Assembly: GCA_026693085.1 (NCBI GenBank)
Contig: JAPLNB010000160.1
Span: 1 to 36,375, forward strand
Direction: 5' to 3'
Origin: Planctomycetota bacterium
GTDB lineage: Bacteria; Planctomycetota; Phycisphaerae; Tepidisphaerales; Tepidisphaeraceae
DNA: 36,375 nucleotides
Within the stretch, counting starts at the first letter, position 1; each line of letters starts with the position of its first letter. Shown here one piece after another: positions 24,001-32,400 of this stretch. The translations under genes and the position numbers were made by a program. Under the pieces are notes generated by a model. The model was not told the origin of the DNA and searched no databases. It worked only from the letters and a program-made list of their open reading frames with translations.

Positions 24001-24907
24001 GGTCGGGGGCGTTGACGGTGATTTCTTCGCCTTTCAGGAAGATCAGCGGCTGAGTAAACGAGGTCTGGAAAGCGGGGTCGGTCTCCAGATTGTCCCAGGA
24101 ATACGGGAATGCCTCGGCCCGGAAGTCGTTGGGGTTCATGTAGTAGTCCCGGTTGCCGGTCCAGGTTTCCAGCGGCCATTCCTCGACATCGTCCAGGGCA
24201 TAGGAGTGATCGGCAATGACGGCCCAGTCGATGCCCTCGGCTTGGCCGAGCAGGCGGGAGATACGCAGGGGTGCGCCGGCCTCGGCCTGGATGCCCATGA
24301 AGACATCGAGGTTGGTCAGGTAGCTATGGAGGTGGGTATCGCCGGCGTACCAGTCGTCCCATCGAGGAAGCGAGTCGAGGATGTGGGTGTTGATCACGCG
24401 GGAAGGCAGCCAGGGGCCCTGCGTGTGAGTCTCGGAATCAATGGCGGTGGCGTTGACCTGTATGGAGATGCGTGTGACGCCGTTGATATCGCTGCGGGAG
24501 CGGTAGTCCTCGGGACGGATGTAGCCGACGGTGTACCAGCACTTGGTGCCGCTGAGATCCGGTTCGAACGGGTGTCCGGAGCCGTCGAGGAACGAGATGC
24601 TCACGTCGCCGCCGGTGCCGAGGGCAACGCTGCCGGTCTGGTTGTAGAGCGTCACCGTGTGTTCGACGATGCCTGAGCCGACCTTGACGGTTGTGGAAGA
24701 GATCTTGGGGTCGACTGCCGAGTCATTGCTGAAGCCGATCACGACGGGGAGCATCTCGCCATTGGTGAACATCAGTGGCGCGGCAAGGAAAGAGACGAGG
24801 AGGCATCGCGGCTCGAGAGGCTCGATCAAGGACCGTGCGTCGCTATTGGGCGGCAAACCTGGCAGCGTTTTGCCCCGCCGACGGAACCGAACCACTTGCC
24901 TGCCCAT
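21086..24907 (-). CDS. Giant secreted PHP (CehA/McbA-like), PKD and dockerin-repeat protein
   Basis: 1273 residues from ATG 24905-24907 (GGAG six bases upstream; ATG 24919 would add four residues). The order is: a basic N-terminus with the planctomycete LEPRCLL signature at 31-37; a beta domain; a PHP/CehA-type metallo-domain with GDTHLHS at 190-195, then ADHSY, FGYYAHP, GFELWNG and AGGSDEH supplying metal-binding His/Asp; a PKD-like domain (HVDWGDGRITD); Ig/cadherin-like domains (PAGLTFSNIPGG); a Ca-binding-like beta region (GGNDRLMMDLSGG); and two dockerin-type repeats from about 1177 (DGDGNLDGVVNADDYFMIDS; GDFNYDGVIDADDYFLIDS). CehA-like PHP enzymes hydrolyse esters or phosphoesters with metals. 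The dockerin-like repeats suggest attachment to a surface or cohesin-like partner. Substrate and partner are unknown. Confidence 0.85.
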   Translation of the reverse strand: MGRQVVRFRRRGKTLPGLPPNSDARSLIEPLEPRCLLVSFLAAPLMFTNGEMLPVVIGFSNDSAVDPKISSTTVKVGSGIVEHTVTLYNQTGSVALGTGGDVSISFLDGSGHPFEPDLSGTKCWYTVGYIRPEDYRSRSDINGVTRISIQVNATAIDSETHTQGPWLPSRVINTHILDSLPRWDDWYAGDTHLHSYLTNLDVFMGIQAEAGAPLRISRLLGQAEGIDWAVIADHSYALDDVEEWPLETWTGNRDYYMNPNDFRAEAFPYSWDNLETDPAFQTSFTQPLIFLKGEEITVNAPDRGWGIEDTLSAQFHLLANGFQTNDPYIYAPAWGSTKRDPDELLTDMVNRSDSTHPMFGYYAHPKADDWKYSEPMILEDVEQSRAYFDSNGRRIIRGFELWNGRGDSKLYDSFVLWEQYLRAHPDEHDWFIAGGSDEHVSDGVSFGDVRTVVLSRSQTADDILEGYRMGRSFITDGPLFAMGIDRNGDGDVSDFPSGSLAGDGLLGQLIVCDQKSEGLLTFDWPDQTSTPWGQITSENISLIHYSDIGMRGWAGYFSDSGIPILKPSLSLSAGTRTFDAFAEYEGHRDVYGDGWQCYRAVVEINGYKAFSNPIWLSFSQYPDTPKIDQLYPSDEFAIAEEGVPYGISLRFNDFNRETHTIHVDWGDGRITDVVVGTGVDVAGTTHVYGDANPDAPGKVYTITVTVRDSVYSSAPATLDVYVNNAAPKVSFDTAEGGAQYSDPLMAIRIWATDVVGEVLSASATGLPAGLTFSNIPGGDHTGDWQIAGTTTAKPGTYTIKVTVTDEHAKRTLVAFPITIRPEDAEVTYTGDLVVPIISPAVTSIAVTLKASFRDWTRVMPDFDPYPGDITKATATFRIYDVSTNDLLGEFADVPVVQGASSKLYQATHDFIATIGSSGGRQYRVYVEAGGYYKATLVSAVITVGRPASPTINGDSLADTYYLLRKDDDLLVYDGASPVGSPVASYLLPMLGTLTFNTAGGNDRLMMDLSGGDPIPSGGISFVAGSGTDSLMFLGTDDSDALSFETAQVLNGSSRITCADCESYFLNSLPDSDRIDLQRVSLGDNVRVIVSPGANVVQTGEFQTVISAKLDLYDNDLVVRNGDRDAITTLIRRARNTTPLWNGFGISSSTAKADKTGMTGLGIRLLGNGNVLVKYTWDGDGNLDGVVNADDYFMIDSGYILQAKGYQNGDFNYDGVIDADDYFLIDSAYIGQSGVLAASKPEAAVSADVAVQQKAKKAEADGILSQLFSTEAVL

Positions 24908-25218
24908 CGTTTTCTCCATCCTCCCCAAGGTAGACCGCCCCGATGTTCGCACACGTCAGCCCATTTGCGTGCATGGCCCTCCTGCCATGTCATGCTGCCC
25001 TTGGAGACCCTGGCCGGTGGGGTACAACAAGCCCGCTCAGGCATATCCCAAGCTGCGCAACATGAACATGAGATGCTGCCATAGTCTGACCTATCGCTGG
25101 CTCACTGTCAACAAAATTCAGTGGCGGACTTGGAAAGCGCCCCAGACATCGTACCCCCCCGCCGGGATTGCGGTGGCGCGGGGAAAGTCGCGACGGGAGC
25201 GGCTTGCATGCCTCAGCG

Positions 25219-25247
25219 GCAAAAGAAAGGGGACAGGCCCCTTTTGC
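25219..25247. repeat. Palindromic GGGGACAGGCCCC element
   Basis: The centre AAAGGGG-acagg-CCCCTTT is a 7-bp perfect inverted repeat; with GCAAAA at 25219-25224 and TTTTGC at 25242-25247 the arms extend further with a small bulge. Elements of this appearance (AAGGGGACAGGCCCC) occur between genes in planctomycetes as interspersed palindromes. The hairpin would also act as a transcript end or roadblock in either direction. Confidence 0.5.
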
Positions 25248-25253
25248 ACGCCT

Positions 25254-25282
25254 CTGACATTGCCACCATTCTGGGGTATAAT
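25254..25282 (+). promoter_or_regulatory. Sigma-70-like promoter
   Basis: CTGACA (25254-25259) is followed after exactly 17 bases by TATAAT (25277-25282), close to the housekeeping consensus. No gene start follows for about 690 bases. It could drive the SH3-domain gene with a long leader or an unannotated small RNA beginning at about 25289. Confidence 0.5.
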
Positions 25283-25656
25283 ACCTCCTTGGCAGATTGG
25301 ACGCTGTCCCCCTGCCGGGTCGGGGGGCAAGTCCCCTCTTCCAGGCTCTTTACCAACCGAATAGCGCCGCCGCTCCCTCTCAGGGACTTCAGCGCTCCCT
25401 CCCTCAGTTCTGGCAACTGCTCGTCCGCATCTGCACCAGGTCTTTTTATCGTTCATTTGCTCTTGCCTCCCTTTCCCACCCTGCCCAGCTTCCCAATCCC
25501 CCCCGTCGTCTCCCCCTCCAGCACCTCAAAAACAACACTCCCCTCCGCCAGTCCGAATTTACGAAACGAACCCAATTCTCCCTGCGTTTCTCCGCCTCAG
25601 CCCTCTTTACCCCTTGCCACTCCACGCCCCCCGAAAAACCACCAGGACTCCAACAG

Positions 25657-25689
25657 GGTGAGAAAAAGGTGAGAAAAGGGTGAGAAAAG
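25657..25689. repeat. Three tandem 11-bp units
   Basis: GGTGAGAAAAA, GGTGAGAAAAG and GGTGAGAAAAG follow one another directly, then the fourth unit begins GGTG and degenerates. The unit is GGTGA-rich on this strand and sits about 290 bases upstream of the SH3-domain gene. It may be a binding array or a simple repeat. Confidence 0.55.
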
Positions 25690-25977
25690 GGTGCTTCTGG
25701 GGTGACTTCCGGGGGATTCTGGGTGATCCCCGGGGGGTTCTAGGGGGAGCCACAGCCTACTTCCCCAACCCACCCTTAAACTCTTGAACTCCCTCCTGGC
25801 GACAGCGCAATTAATGCTTTACTTTCCACACCCGCCCAGCGATAATGCTCCCCTGAATCGGGTTTCGGGCATACACGCTCTGTTGTTTGTCCGTGTTGGC
25901 TCGGCCAGATTCTCGTAAGAGGCGCGACCGCCAGGCCGCGTAACTGGATCTCTTCACTTGCACACGGAGGTGCCCTC

Positions 25978-27246
25978 ATGGCCACTCGCGTAACTGTCCT
26001 CGCTGCTTTCTGTTTCGCCGTCGCCCTTTCCTCCATTGCGATCGCCGCCGCTCCCATCGAACGCATCGACGTCCAGCCCCCAGTCGAGAACTCCAGCTTC
26101 CAGTTCGCCGGCATCATCAACGGCAACTCCGTCAAAATCCGCTCCGGTCCCAGTGAGAACTATTACATCACCGCCAGCGTCGACAAAGGCGCCCCCGTCA
26201 CCGTGGTCGGCATCAAGTTCGATTGGCTCAAAATCATCCCCCCCGAAGGCAGCTACAGCCTCATCTCCAAAACCTTCGTCTCCCGCGACGGCCAAACCAA
26301 CACCGGCACCGTCGTCGGCGACAATGTCCGCGTCCGTGCCGGCAGCAGCGTCACCACCCTCAAAGCCACCGTCCAGTGCATGCTCAAGAAAGGCGCCCAG
26401 CTCACCATCCTCGGCGAGGTCGATGAGTACTACCAGATCAAGCCCCCCGCCGACGCCTACCTCTACGTCCACCAGAAATTCGTTGATCCAACTAAGCAAT
26501 TAAACGACAAACCACTCGCCAACGCCCATCTACCCGCCAACAACGACACCACCCCACCCCCCTCCACCCAGCCCATCGCCGTCGTGACCGCCCCCGACGA
26601 TTCCGCCGAAGAACGCCAAGCCGCCAAAGCCGAAGCCGAATTCGATCGCATCGAGGCCGCCCTCAAAGTCTCCCTCGAAAATCCCCTCGACCAGCAGCCC
26701 ATCGCCGATCTCCTGGCCGGTTACGAATCCCTCCTCAAGAGCAACTCCCTCTCCGTCCCCATGCGCCGAATCTCCGAAATCCGCCTCATCGGCCTCCGCG
26801 GCAAAGCGCAGGCCCAACAAGAACTGCTCGCCATGCGAAAACAGCAGCAGGAATCCACCCAGAAAATCGAGACCATCCAGGCCGAACGCAAAGCCATCGA
26901 AGACAAAATGGCCGGCGGCGTCACCATCTACACCGCCATCGGAACCTTCCAGGCCTCCACCCTCCAGTTCGGAAAAGGCACCCTCTATCGCCTCACCGAC
27001 CCCGCCACAGGCCGCTCCCTGTGCTACGTCCGCAGCGACGACTCCAAGGTCAACACCTTCCTCGAGAAGTTCGTCGGCGTCCGCGGCGAACTCGGCAACG
27101 ACCCCCAAATCAGCCTCCAAATCGTCTCCGCCACCGAAATCGCCACCATCGACCCCGCAAAAGTCAATAAGGGCATCTCCGCCCAGATCTCCCCCCCCAG
27201 CCTCCTCACCAAACGCACCGAGCAAGCCACCACCGGAGACAACTAA
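25978..27246 (+). CDS. Secreted protein with two SH3b domains and a coiled coil
   Basis: 422 residues, with GGAGG upstream of ATG 25978 and a signal peptide ending IAIAAA. Two bacterial SH3 domains follow: GNSVKIRSGPSENYYITASV with FDWLKIIPP and LISKTFV (about 48-102), and GDNVRVRAGSSVTTLKATVQ with YYQIKPPADAYLYVHQKFV (about 113-166). A Pro/Thr linker leads to a long helix (about 205-310, Gln/Glu-rich near QAQQELLAMRKQQQES). A C-terminal beta domain (GVTIYTAIGTFQASTLQFG, CYVRSDD, FVGVRGELG) ends in a polar tail. SH3b domains usually bind peptidoglycan or other surface polymers, so a role at the cell envelope is likely. No enzyme domain is seen. Confidence 0.85.
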   Translation: MATRVTVLAAFCFAVALSSIAIAAAPIERIDVQPPVENSSFQFAGIINGNSVKIRSGPSENYYITASVDKGAPVTVVGIKFDWLKIIPPEGSYSLISKTFVSRDGQTNTGTVVGDNVRVRAGSSVTTLKATVQCMLKKGAQLTILGEVDEYYQIKPPADAYLYVHQKFVDPTKQLNDKPLANAHLPANNDTTPPPSTQPIAVVTAPDDSAEERQAAKAEAEFDRIEAALKVSLENPLDQQPIADLLAGYESLLKSNSLSVPMRRISEIRLIGLRGKAQAQQELLAMRKQQQESTQKIETIQAERKAIEDKMAGGVTIYTAIGTFQASTLQFGKGTLYRLTDPATGRSLCYVRSDDSKVNTFLEKFVGVRGELGNDPQISLQIVSATEIATIDPAKVNKGISAQISPPSLLTKRTEQATTGDN

Positions 27247-27422
27247 CCATCCGCCTGCGCGTCACCCCGTCGCACCTCCACCCGGCCCCAACCGGAACGC
27301 GGCGAAGGCCCGATCCCTCTCCGCACTGCGCAGATTTTGCCTCTCTGGGCCGTTTCTTGCCCAAACCATGAATTTCCGCTTTCCATCAAACTTCCCCCCA
27401 GCCGATATTGCATAATGAACAA

Positions 27423-27438
27423 CGATAGACGTCTATCG
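27423..27438. promoter_or_regulatory. 16-bp perfect palindrome upstream of the 27447 gene
   Basis: CGATAGACGTCTATCG is fully symmetrical and ends eight bases before the ATG at 27447. A -10-like CATAAT lies at 27411-27416, so the palindrome would overlap or closely follow the transcription start, the usual place for a repressor operator. No regulator gene is adjacent. Confidence 0.5.
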
Positions 27439-27446
27439 GCCCAGCC

Positions 27447-27734
27447 ATGACCCAGATAAACCCCTTCACGGGCGCAATCATCCAGGGCAGCCAGCTCCCC
27501 CCACGCCAGGTCGCCGACAAAGACCGCCAGATCCGCCGCACCCAGAACCTCGCCAAAAACTCCGCCCTTCAAGGCGATCAACTCGATCACCAGGTCGAGA
27601 GTGCCGATGCACTCCACGCCACCAACGACAGCCGCGATTCCTACCATCAACAGCGCCGCCCACCAAACCCCCACCAAACCCCCGCCAAACCCCACCCCGC
27701 CGACAAAGACCCCCACATCGACCTCACCGCCTGA
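27447..27734 (+). CDS. Small conserved hypothetical protein (95 aa)
   Basis: The protein starts MTQINPFTGAIIQGSQLPPR, continues with a charged helix (QVADKDRQIRRTQNLAKNSA), then LQGDQLDHQVESADAL, and ends in a His/Pro-rich low-complexity section finishing PHIDLTA. The INPFTG start and DLTA end look like a small conserved planctomycete family I have seen as hypothetical; no function is known. It has no signal peptide. It is convergent with the methyltransferase gene, the last 11 bases overlapping. A 16-bp palindrome just upstream suggests tight control. The ribosome site is weak. Confidence 0.65.
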   Translation: MTQINPFTGAIIQGSQLPPRQVADKDRQIRRTQNLAKNSALQGDQLDHQVESADALHATNDSRDSYHQQRRPPNPHQTPAKPHPADKDPHIDLTA

Positions 27735-28557
27735 CCCCTTGCCCCTTCTCTGCCGCATACTGCGTAAAGTGATACATCACAATCCCAGCCGCCACCGACA
27801 CGTTCAACGAGTCCGTCCCCAGCTTCATCGGAATCGTGATCTTCCGATCACACGCCTCAACATGCTCCCGCCTCAACCCCTGCGCCTCATTCCCAAACAG
27901 GATCGCCACGCGCCGCCCCCTTCGCGCCCCCGCCAGTTCCTCCGCGCGCTCATCCAACACCGTCGCCAGCAACTCCACACCCCACTGCTCCCTTAACCTT
28001 CGCAAATCGCTCATCAAATCCTCCGACTGCACCATCGGCAACCGGAACACGGCCCCCATCGACACTCGGATCGACTGCCTGTAGTACGGATCACACGAAT
28101 GTTCCCCCAGAATCATCGCATCCGCCCCGAACGCGCTGCTGATCCGGATCAGCGACCCCATGTTATCCGTATTACTGACCTCCGGACACACCACCAGCGT
28201 CAGCGGCTTCTCTGCCCACCCTTTGGCCGCTTCCTCCAACGTCAGCCTCTGGCCCCTCACCCCACACGCGATCACCCCCGAGTGAAACTTAAACCCCACG
28301 ATGCCATTCACCATCTCCGCCGCGCCCACATAGACCGGCACCCCCTCCTTGACCAACCGCCCGATCTCCTCCACCCGCCGAGGCGCCAGCAACACCGACT
28401 CCACCTCAAACTCACTGCTCAACAACCTTCTCACCACCAACTCCCCCTCCGCGATAAACCTGCCGCCCTCCCTCGCCAGTTCCCTCTCCTTCAAATTCAA
28501 AAAAGGAACAATCCGCGGATCATCCAACGACTCGATCTTGATCAACTGCTGACTCAT
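27724..28557 (-). CDS. TrmH/SpoU-family RNA 2'-O-methyltransferase
   Basis: 277 residues from ATG 28555-28557 (start MSQQLIKIESLDDPRI, which fits the family better than upstream ATGs at 28566 or 28590). An N-terminal substrate-binding domain (REGGRFIAEGELVVRRLL) is followed by the SPOUT knot motifs: NTDNMGSLIRISSAFGADA (motif 1), ILFGNEAQGL (motif 2) and MKLGTDSLNVSVAAGIVMYH (motif 3). Such enzymes methylate ribose in tRNA or 23S rRNA using S-adenosylmethionine; the exact target cannot be told. It is divergent from a sigma-like gene. Confidence 0.92.
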   Translation of the reverse strand: MSQQLIKIESLDDPRIVPFLNLKERELAREGGRFIAEGELVVRRLLSSEFEVESVLLAPRRVEEIGRLVKEGVPVYVGAAEMVNGIVGFKFHSGVIACGVRGQRLTLEEAAKGWAEKPLTLVVCPEVSNTDNMGSLIRISSAFGADAMILGEHSCDPYYRQSIRVSMGAVFRLPMVQSEDLMSDLRRLREQWGVELLATVLDERAEELAGARRGRRVAILFGNEAQGLRREHVEACDRKITIPMKLGTDSLNVSVAAGIVMYHFTQYAAEKGQGVRR

Positions 28558-28607
28558 CGCCCGCATTCTACCCATCTCGCCCCAATTCATCGTTCATCGT
28601 TTCCCCT

Positions 28608-28613
28608 TATAAT
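28608..28613 (+). promoter_or_regulatory. -10 box giving a leaderless sigma-factor mRNA
   Basis: A consensus TATAAT ends six bases before the ATG at 28620. A transcript starting the usual six or seven bases downstream would begin at or next to the A of the start codon, and there is no room for a ribosome site. A clear -35 is not seen. Confidence 0.45.
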
Positions 28614-28619
28614 CCCCGC

Positions 28620-29348
28620 ATGCTCCTCGACGAAACCACTTTCCACCACGCCCGCAACCTCGACCCGGCCGCCATCGAATCCCTCCTCGGGTCAATCTCA
28701 CCTTGCGTTCACCGCATGGCCCACGCCCTCACCGGCCGCCCCGACGTCGGCGACGGCATCGTCCACTTCGTCTTCAAGCAAGCCATCCACCATCTCCCCA
28801 CCTGGCGCGACCCCGACACGGCCGAGCGATGGTTCTACCACCACACGGTCCTGATCTCCCGCCGCGCCTCGCAACACCAACCCACTCTGAAAAACGAAAC
28901 TCTCCTCCCCCCCACCGACACCGACCCCCAATATCTCGCCTTCATCCGCGCGCTCCGCACCCTCCCGCAACAACAACGCGAAGCTTTCATCCTCCACCAC
29001 GCCGAGCGTCTCCTCATTCGCACCCTGGCCATCGCCATGGACTGCTCGACCCACGCTGCCGAACTTCACCTCAAAGGCGCCCACTCCATCCTCGAGCCCC
29101 TCGCCGGCCCGGCTTTCCCCGCCCTCAAAGACCGCATGATCCAAGCCTACCAACGCCTCACCCCCTCCGAGCACCTCCTCCGCCCGTCCCTCCGCCGCCA
29201 AATCAAACGCTCCCTGTTCCCCCGCCGAATCAAGCGCCTGATCAAACTGGTCATCGTCCTCACGCTACTCGCCGCCCTGCTCTATCTCGCCCACCGTGAA
29301 GGCTGGCTGCCCACCCTGCCCTTCACTTCACCCCCAGCCAACAAATAG
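28620..29348 (+). CDS. ECF-like sigma factor with C-terminal membrane anchor
   Basis: 242 residues. An N-terminal part resembling sigma region 2 (AAIESLLGSISPCVHRMAHA, IVHFVFKQAIHHLPTWRD, WFYHHTVLISRR) and a region 4-like helix-turn-helix (ALRTLPQQQREAFILHHAER, then LLIRTLAIAMDCSTHAAELH) indicate an extracytoplasmic-function-type sigma factor, directing RNA polymerase to specific promoters. The tail has a basic stretch (RRIKRLIK) and one hydrophobic segment (about 207-224), then a short Pro-rich end. A membrane-anchored sigma suggests that activity is controlled by location or release. No anti-sigma gene is next to it. It could instead be a sigma-derived regulator that has lost polymerase binding. 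The start is supported by a -10 box immediately upstream. Confidence 0.65.
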   Translation: MLLDETTFHHARNLDPAAIESLLGSISPCVHRMAHALTGRPDVGDGIVHFVFKQAIHHLPTWRDPDTAERWFYHHTVLISRRASQHQPTLKNETLLPPTDTDPQYLAFIRALRTLPQQQREAFILHHAERLLIRTLAIAMDCSTHAAELHLKGAHSILEPLAGPAFPALKDRMIQAYQRLTPSEHLLRPSLRRQIKRSLFPRRIKRLIKLVIVLTLLAALLYLAHREGWLPTLPFTSPPANK

Positions 29349-29489
29349 CGAATAACAAGTAACCAATAACAAAAGCTCCAACCCTCTGTTCATTGCGACG
29401 CATCCCCCATTGTCCTCCGCCCCCAACATGGTATCCTCCCACTGATAGGTCCCTGTTAGGAAACCGATGGTCCCGCTCCTGGGCTCCCC

Positions 29490-32400
29490 ATGGCCGTTCA
29501 GTTCATCATAGGCCGAGCCGGCTCCGGCAAAACCCACCACTGCTTCCACTGCATCGTCTCGGCCCTCCAAGACCAACCCCTCGGCCCTCCCATCCTCTGG
29601 ATCCTTCCCCGCCAAGCCACGTTCACCGCCGAGCGCAACCTCGCCTGCGCCAGCTCCCTCCCCGGCTTCCTCCGCGCCCGCGTCACCTCCTTCGACTCGC
29701 TCTGTGCGGATCTTCTCCAGGAATGTGGCGGCGTCGCCATCCCCGAAATCACCCGGCTCGGCCGGCAAATGGTTCTCGGCCACCTGCTCCGAAAACTTGC
29801 CCCCAACCTCCGCTTCTTCGACAAAGCCGCCCGCCAACCCGGCCTGGCTGGCAAACTCGAACACGCCCTGGCCGAGCTCGACCGCGCCGGCAAAGACCCC
29901 GCCCACCTCGCCGCACTCCTCCAAGAACTCCCCACCGACCCCCAAGACCCCGACCCTCTCTCCGCCAAACTCCACGACCTCCACTTGCTCTACACGGAAT
30001 ACACCGCCTACCTCGGCCAGGACCGGCTCGACCCCCGCCGCCGAATGGACCAGGTTCTCAAATGCATCGCCACCTCCACCGTACTGCGCAATTCCATCAT
30101 TTACGTTGACGAGTTCTCCAAACTCGACGATTTTGAGCGCCGCATCCTCGCCCGCCTCGCCCAAGCCGCTCGTCGCCTCGAAATCACCCTCCTCTTCGAC
30201 CCCGACAGCCCCATCCTCCTATCCCCCAACACCCCGCCGCAGGACCTTAGCCTCTTCCACCCCGCCGAGCAAACCTACTGCCGCCTCCGCCAAGCCTTCG
30301 CCGACGAATCCGTCGCCGTCGATCCGCCCCTCTTCTTCCAGACCATCCACCGCTTCCAAACCCCCGCCCTCTGCACCATCGAGCGCAATCTTTTCACCGA
30401 CCCCCCCACCGCCGCTGACACCCTGCCCGAGAACCTCGACCTCGTCGAAGCCCCCGACCGCCGCGCCGAAGTCAACGACGCCGCCCGAACCATCCGCCAC
30501 CACCTCTCCCAAGGCCTCCGCTTCCGCGACATCGCCGTCCTCGTCCGCAACCTCGACATCTACCACGACCTCATCTCCGCCGCCTTCCGGGAACACGACA
30601 TCCCCTACTTCGTCGATCGCCGCCGCTCGATGGCCCACCATCCCCTGCTCCAATTCCTGCGCGCCGCCCTCGCGATCCCCCATCACGACTGGCCCCACGA
30701 CTCTGTGATGCTCCTCATCAAGTCCGGCCTCGCCTCGCTCTCCACCGACCAAGCCGACCGCCTCGAGAACTACGTCCTCGAACACCGCCTCCGTGGCAGC
30801 ATCTGGCAACGCCCCGAACCCTGGTCCTTCCACCGCCACCTCAGCACCTCGCCCGACGACGACGCCACAGTAGCCCCCGACGAATCCGCCCCGATCGACG
30901 GCCTCCGCGCCCGCCTCCGCGACAACCTCGCGGCGTTCCTCGCCATCTTCCCCACTCCCGATACCGCCCTGCCACTCCGCCAGGTCGTCGTCGAGCTTTT
31001 CCAACTTTTCACCCGCTTTGCCGTCCCCGAAACCCTCAGCCAGTGGATCACCAGCACCCGCGAAACCCTCAACCACGAACAAGCCGCCGAACACGAGCAA
31101 GCCTGGAATGATCTCGTCGATCTCTTCGACCAACTCGTCGATCTGCTCGGCCCGGAACCCGTCACCTTCGCCGACTTCACCGAAATCCTCGAATCAGGCC
31201 TCGAAACCTTCGACCTCGCCCTCACCCCTCCCACCACCGACCAGGTCCTCGTCGGCCAGATCGACCGCACTCGCACCCCCAACGTCAAAGCCGTCCTCCT
31301 GCTCGGCCTCAACGAAGGCCTCTTCCCCAACTCCCCCCGCGAAACCTCCATCCTCTCCGACTCCGATCGTTTCGAACTCGAACGCCGCAATTTCACCCTC
31401 GACCCGCCCACCGAACGAATCCTCCTCGACGAGAACCTCATCGCCTACATCGCCTTCACCCGCTCCTCCCACCACCTCTACGTCAGCCGCTCCATCTCTG
31501 ACGACGCCGGCCGGCCCCTGGGCCCATCCCCCTACTGGCGCCGCCTCCGCCAACTCTTCCCCACGCTCCCCGTCCGCTGCCTCCCCCGCGACGAACGCAC
31601 CGACCCCTCCCTCATCAGCACCCCCCGCCAACTCCTCACCGCCCTCATGCGCTGGGTCCGCCTCGATCCCCCCGCCAGCTCGGATGGCCCCTTCCCCTCC
31701 CTCTACCAGTTCCTTGCTGCCTATCCCACCAACTCCGATCCCATCGACACCCTCCGCTATCGCGCCTGGAAATCCCTCACCTACGACAACCGCGCCGCCC
31801 TCTGCCCCCAAACCGCCAAACAACTCTTCGCCAACCCCCTCGCCGCCACCGTCTCCCAGATCGAGACCTTCGCCACCTGCCCCTTCCGCCACTTCGCCCG
31901 CTACGCCCTCCACCTGCAACCCCGCGACGAATCCGACACCTTCTCCATTAATCTCGACAACGTCTTCCACCGCATCCTCGAAGACCTCGTCCGCGAGATG
32001 CTCCGCCGCCGCACCGATTGGCCCACCCTCCGCGCCGATCAATCCGAACCACTCGTCCGCTCCTACGCCGCCGAGGTCGCCACCACACTCCGCGGCGAAA
32101 TGATGCTCTCCAACCCCCGAAGCCGCTATCTCCTCTCGCGCATCGAGCGCTCCCTCGAACAGATCATCGCTTCCCAGCAAGCCGTCGCCCAACGCCGCCT
32201 CCTCCAAACCACCTTCCCCAAGACTGACTTCGGCCCAGACGCCAAACTGCTCCCCCCACTGTCCATCACAACCCCCAACAACAACGAGATCCTCCTCGCC
32301 GGCCGCATCGACCGCATCGACATCCTCGAAAACCAATCCGCCGCCGCCATCATCGACTACCGCCTCTCCAAATCCGACCTCAACCTCACCCGCGTCTACC

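Larger units (their letters stand above)
24908..25977. other. Gene-free kilobase with hairpin, promoter-like site and repeats
   Basis: No frame here has convincing coding character. It contains a near-palindromic G/C element (25219-25247), a well-spaced promoter-like pair (25254-25282), a G/C-rich stretch that can fold just after it (about 25295-25345), a pyrimidine-rich section (25440-25620), and an 11-bp tandem repeat (25657-25689) followed by irregular GGGG-rich words to about 25755. A small RNA, long leaders of the flanking genes, or repeat debris are all possible. Confidence 0.45.

Noticed and set aside
27243-27758. 171-codon minus-strand Gly/Val-rich frame that looks membrane-like
   Set aside because: It is opposite the small gene at 27447, whose start and end sequences look conserved; the hydrophobicity follows from reading Pro/His/Thr codons backwards.
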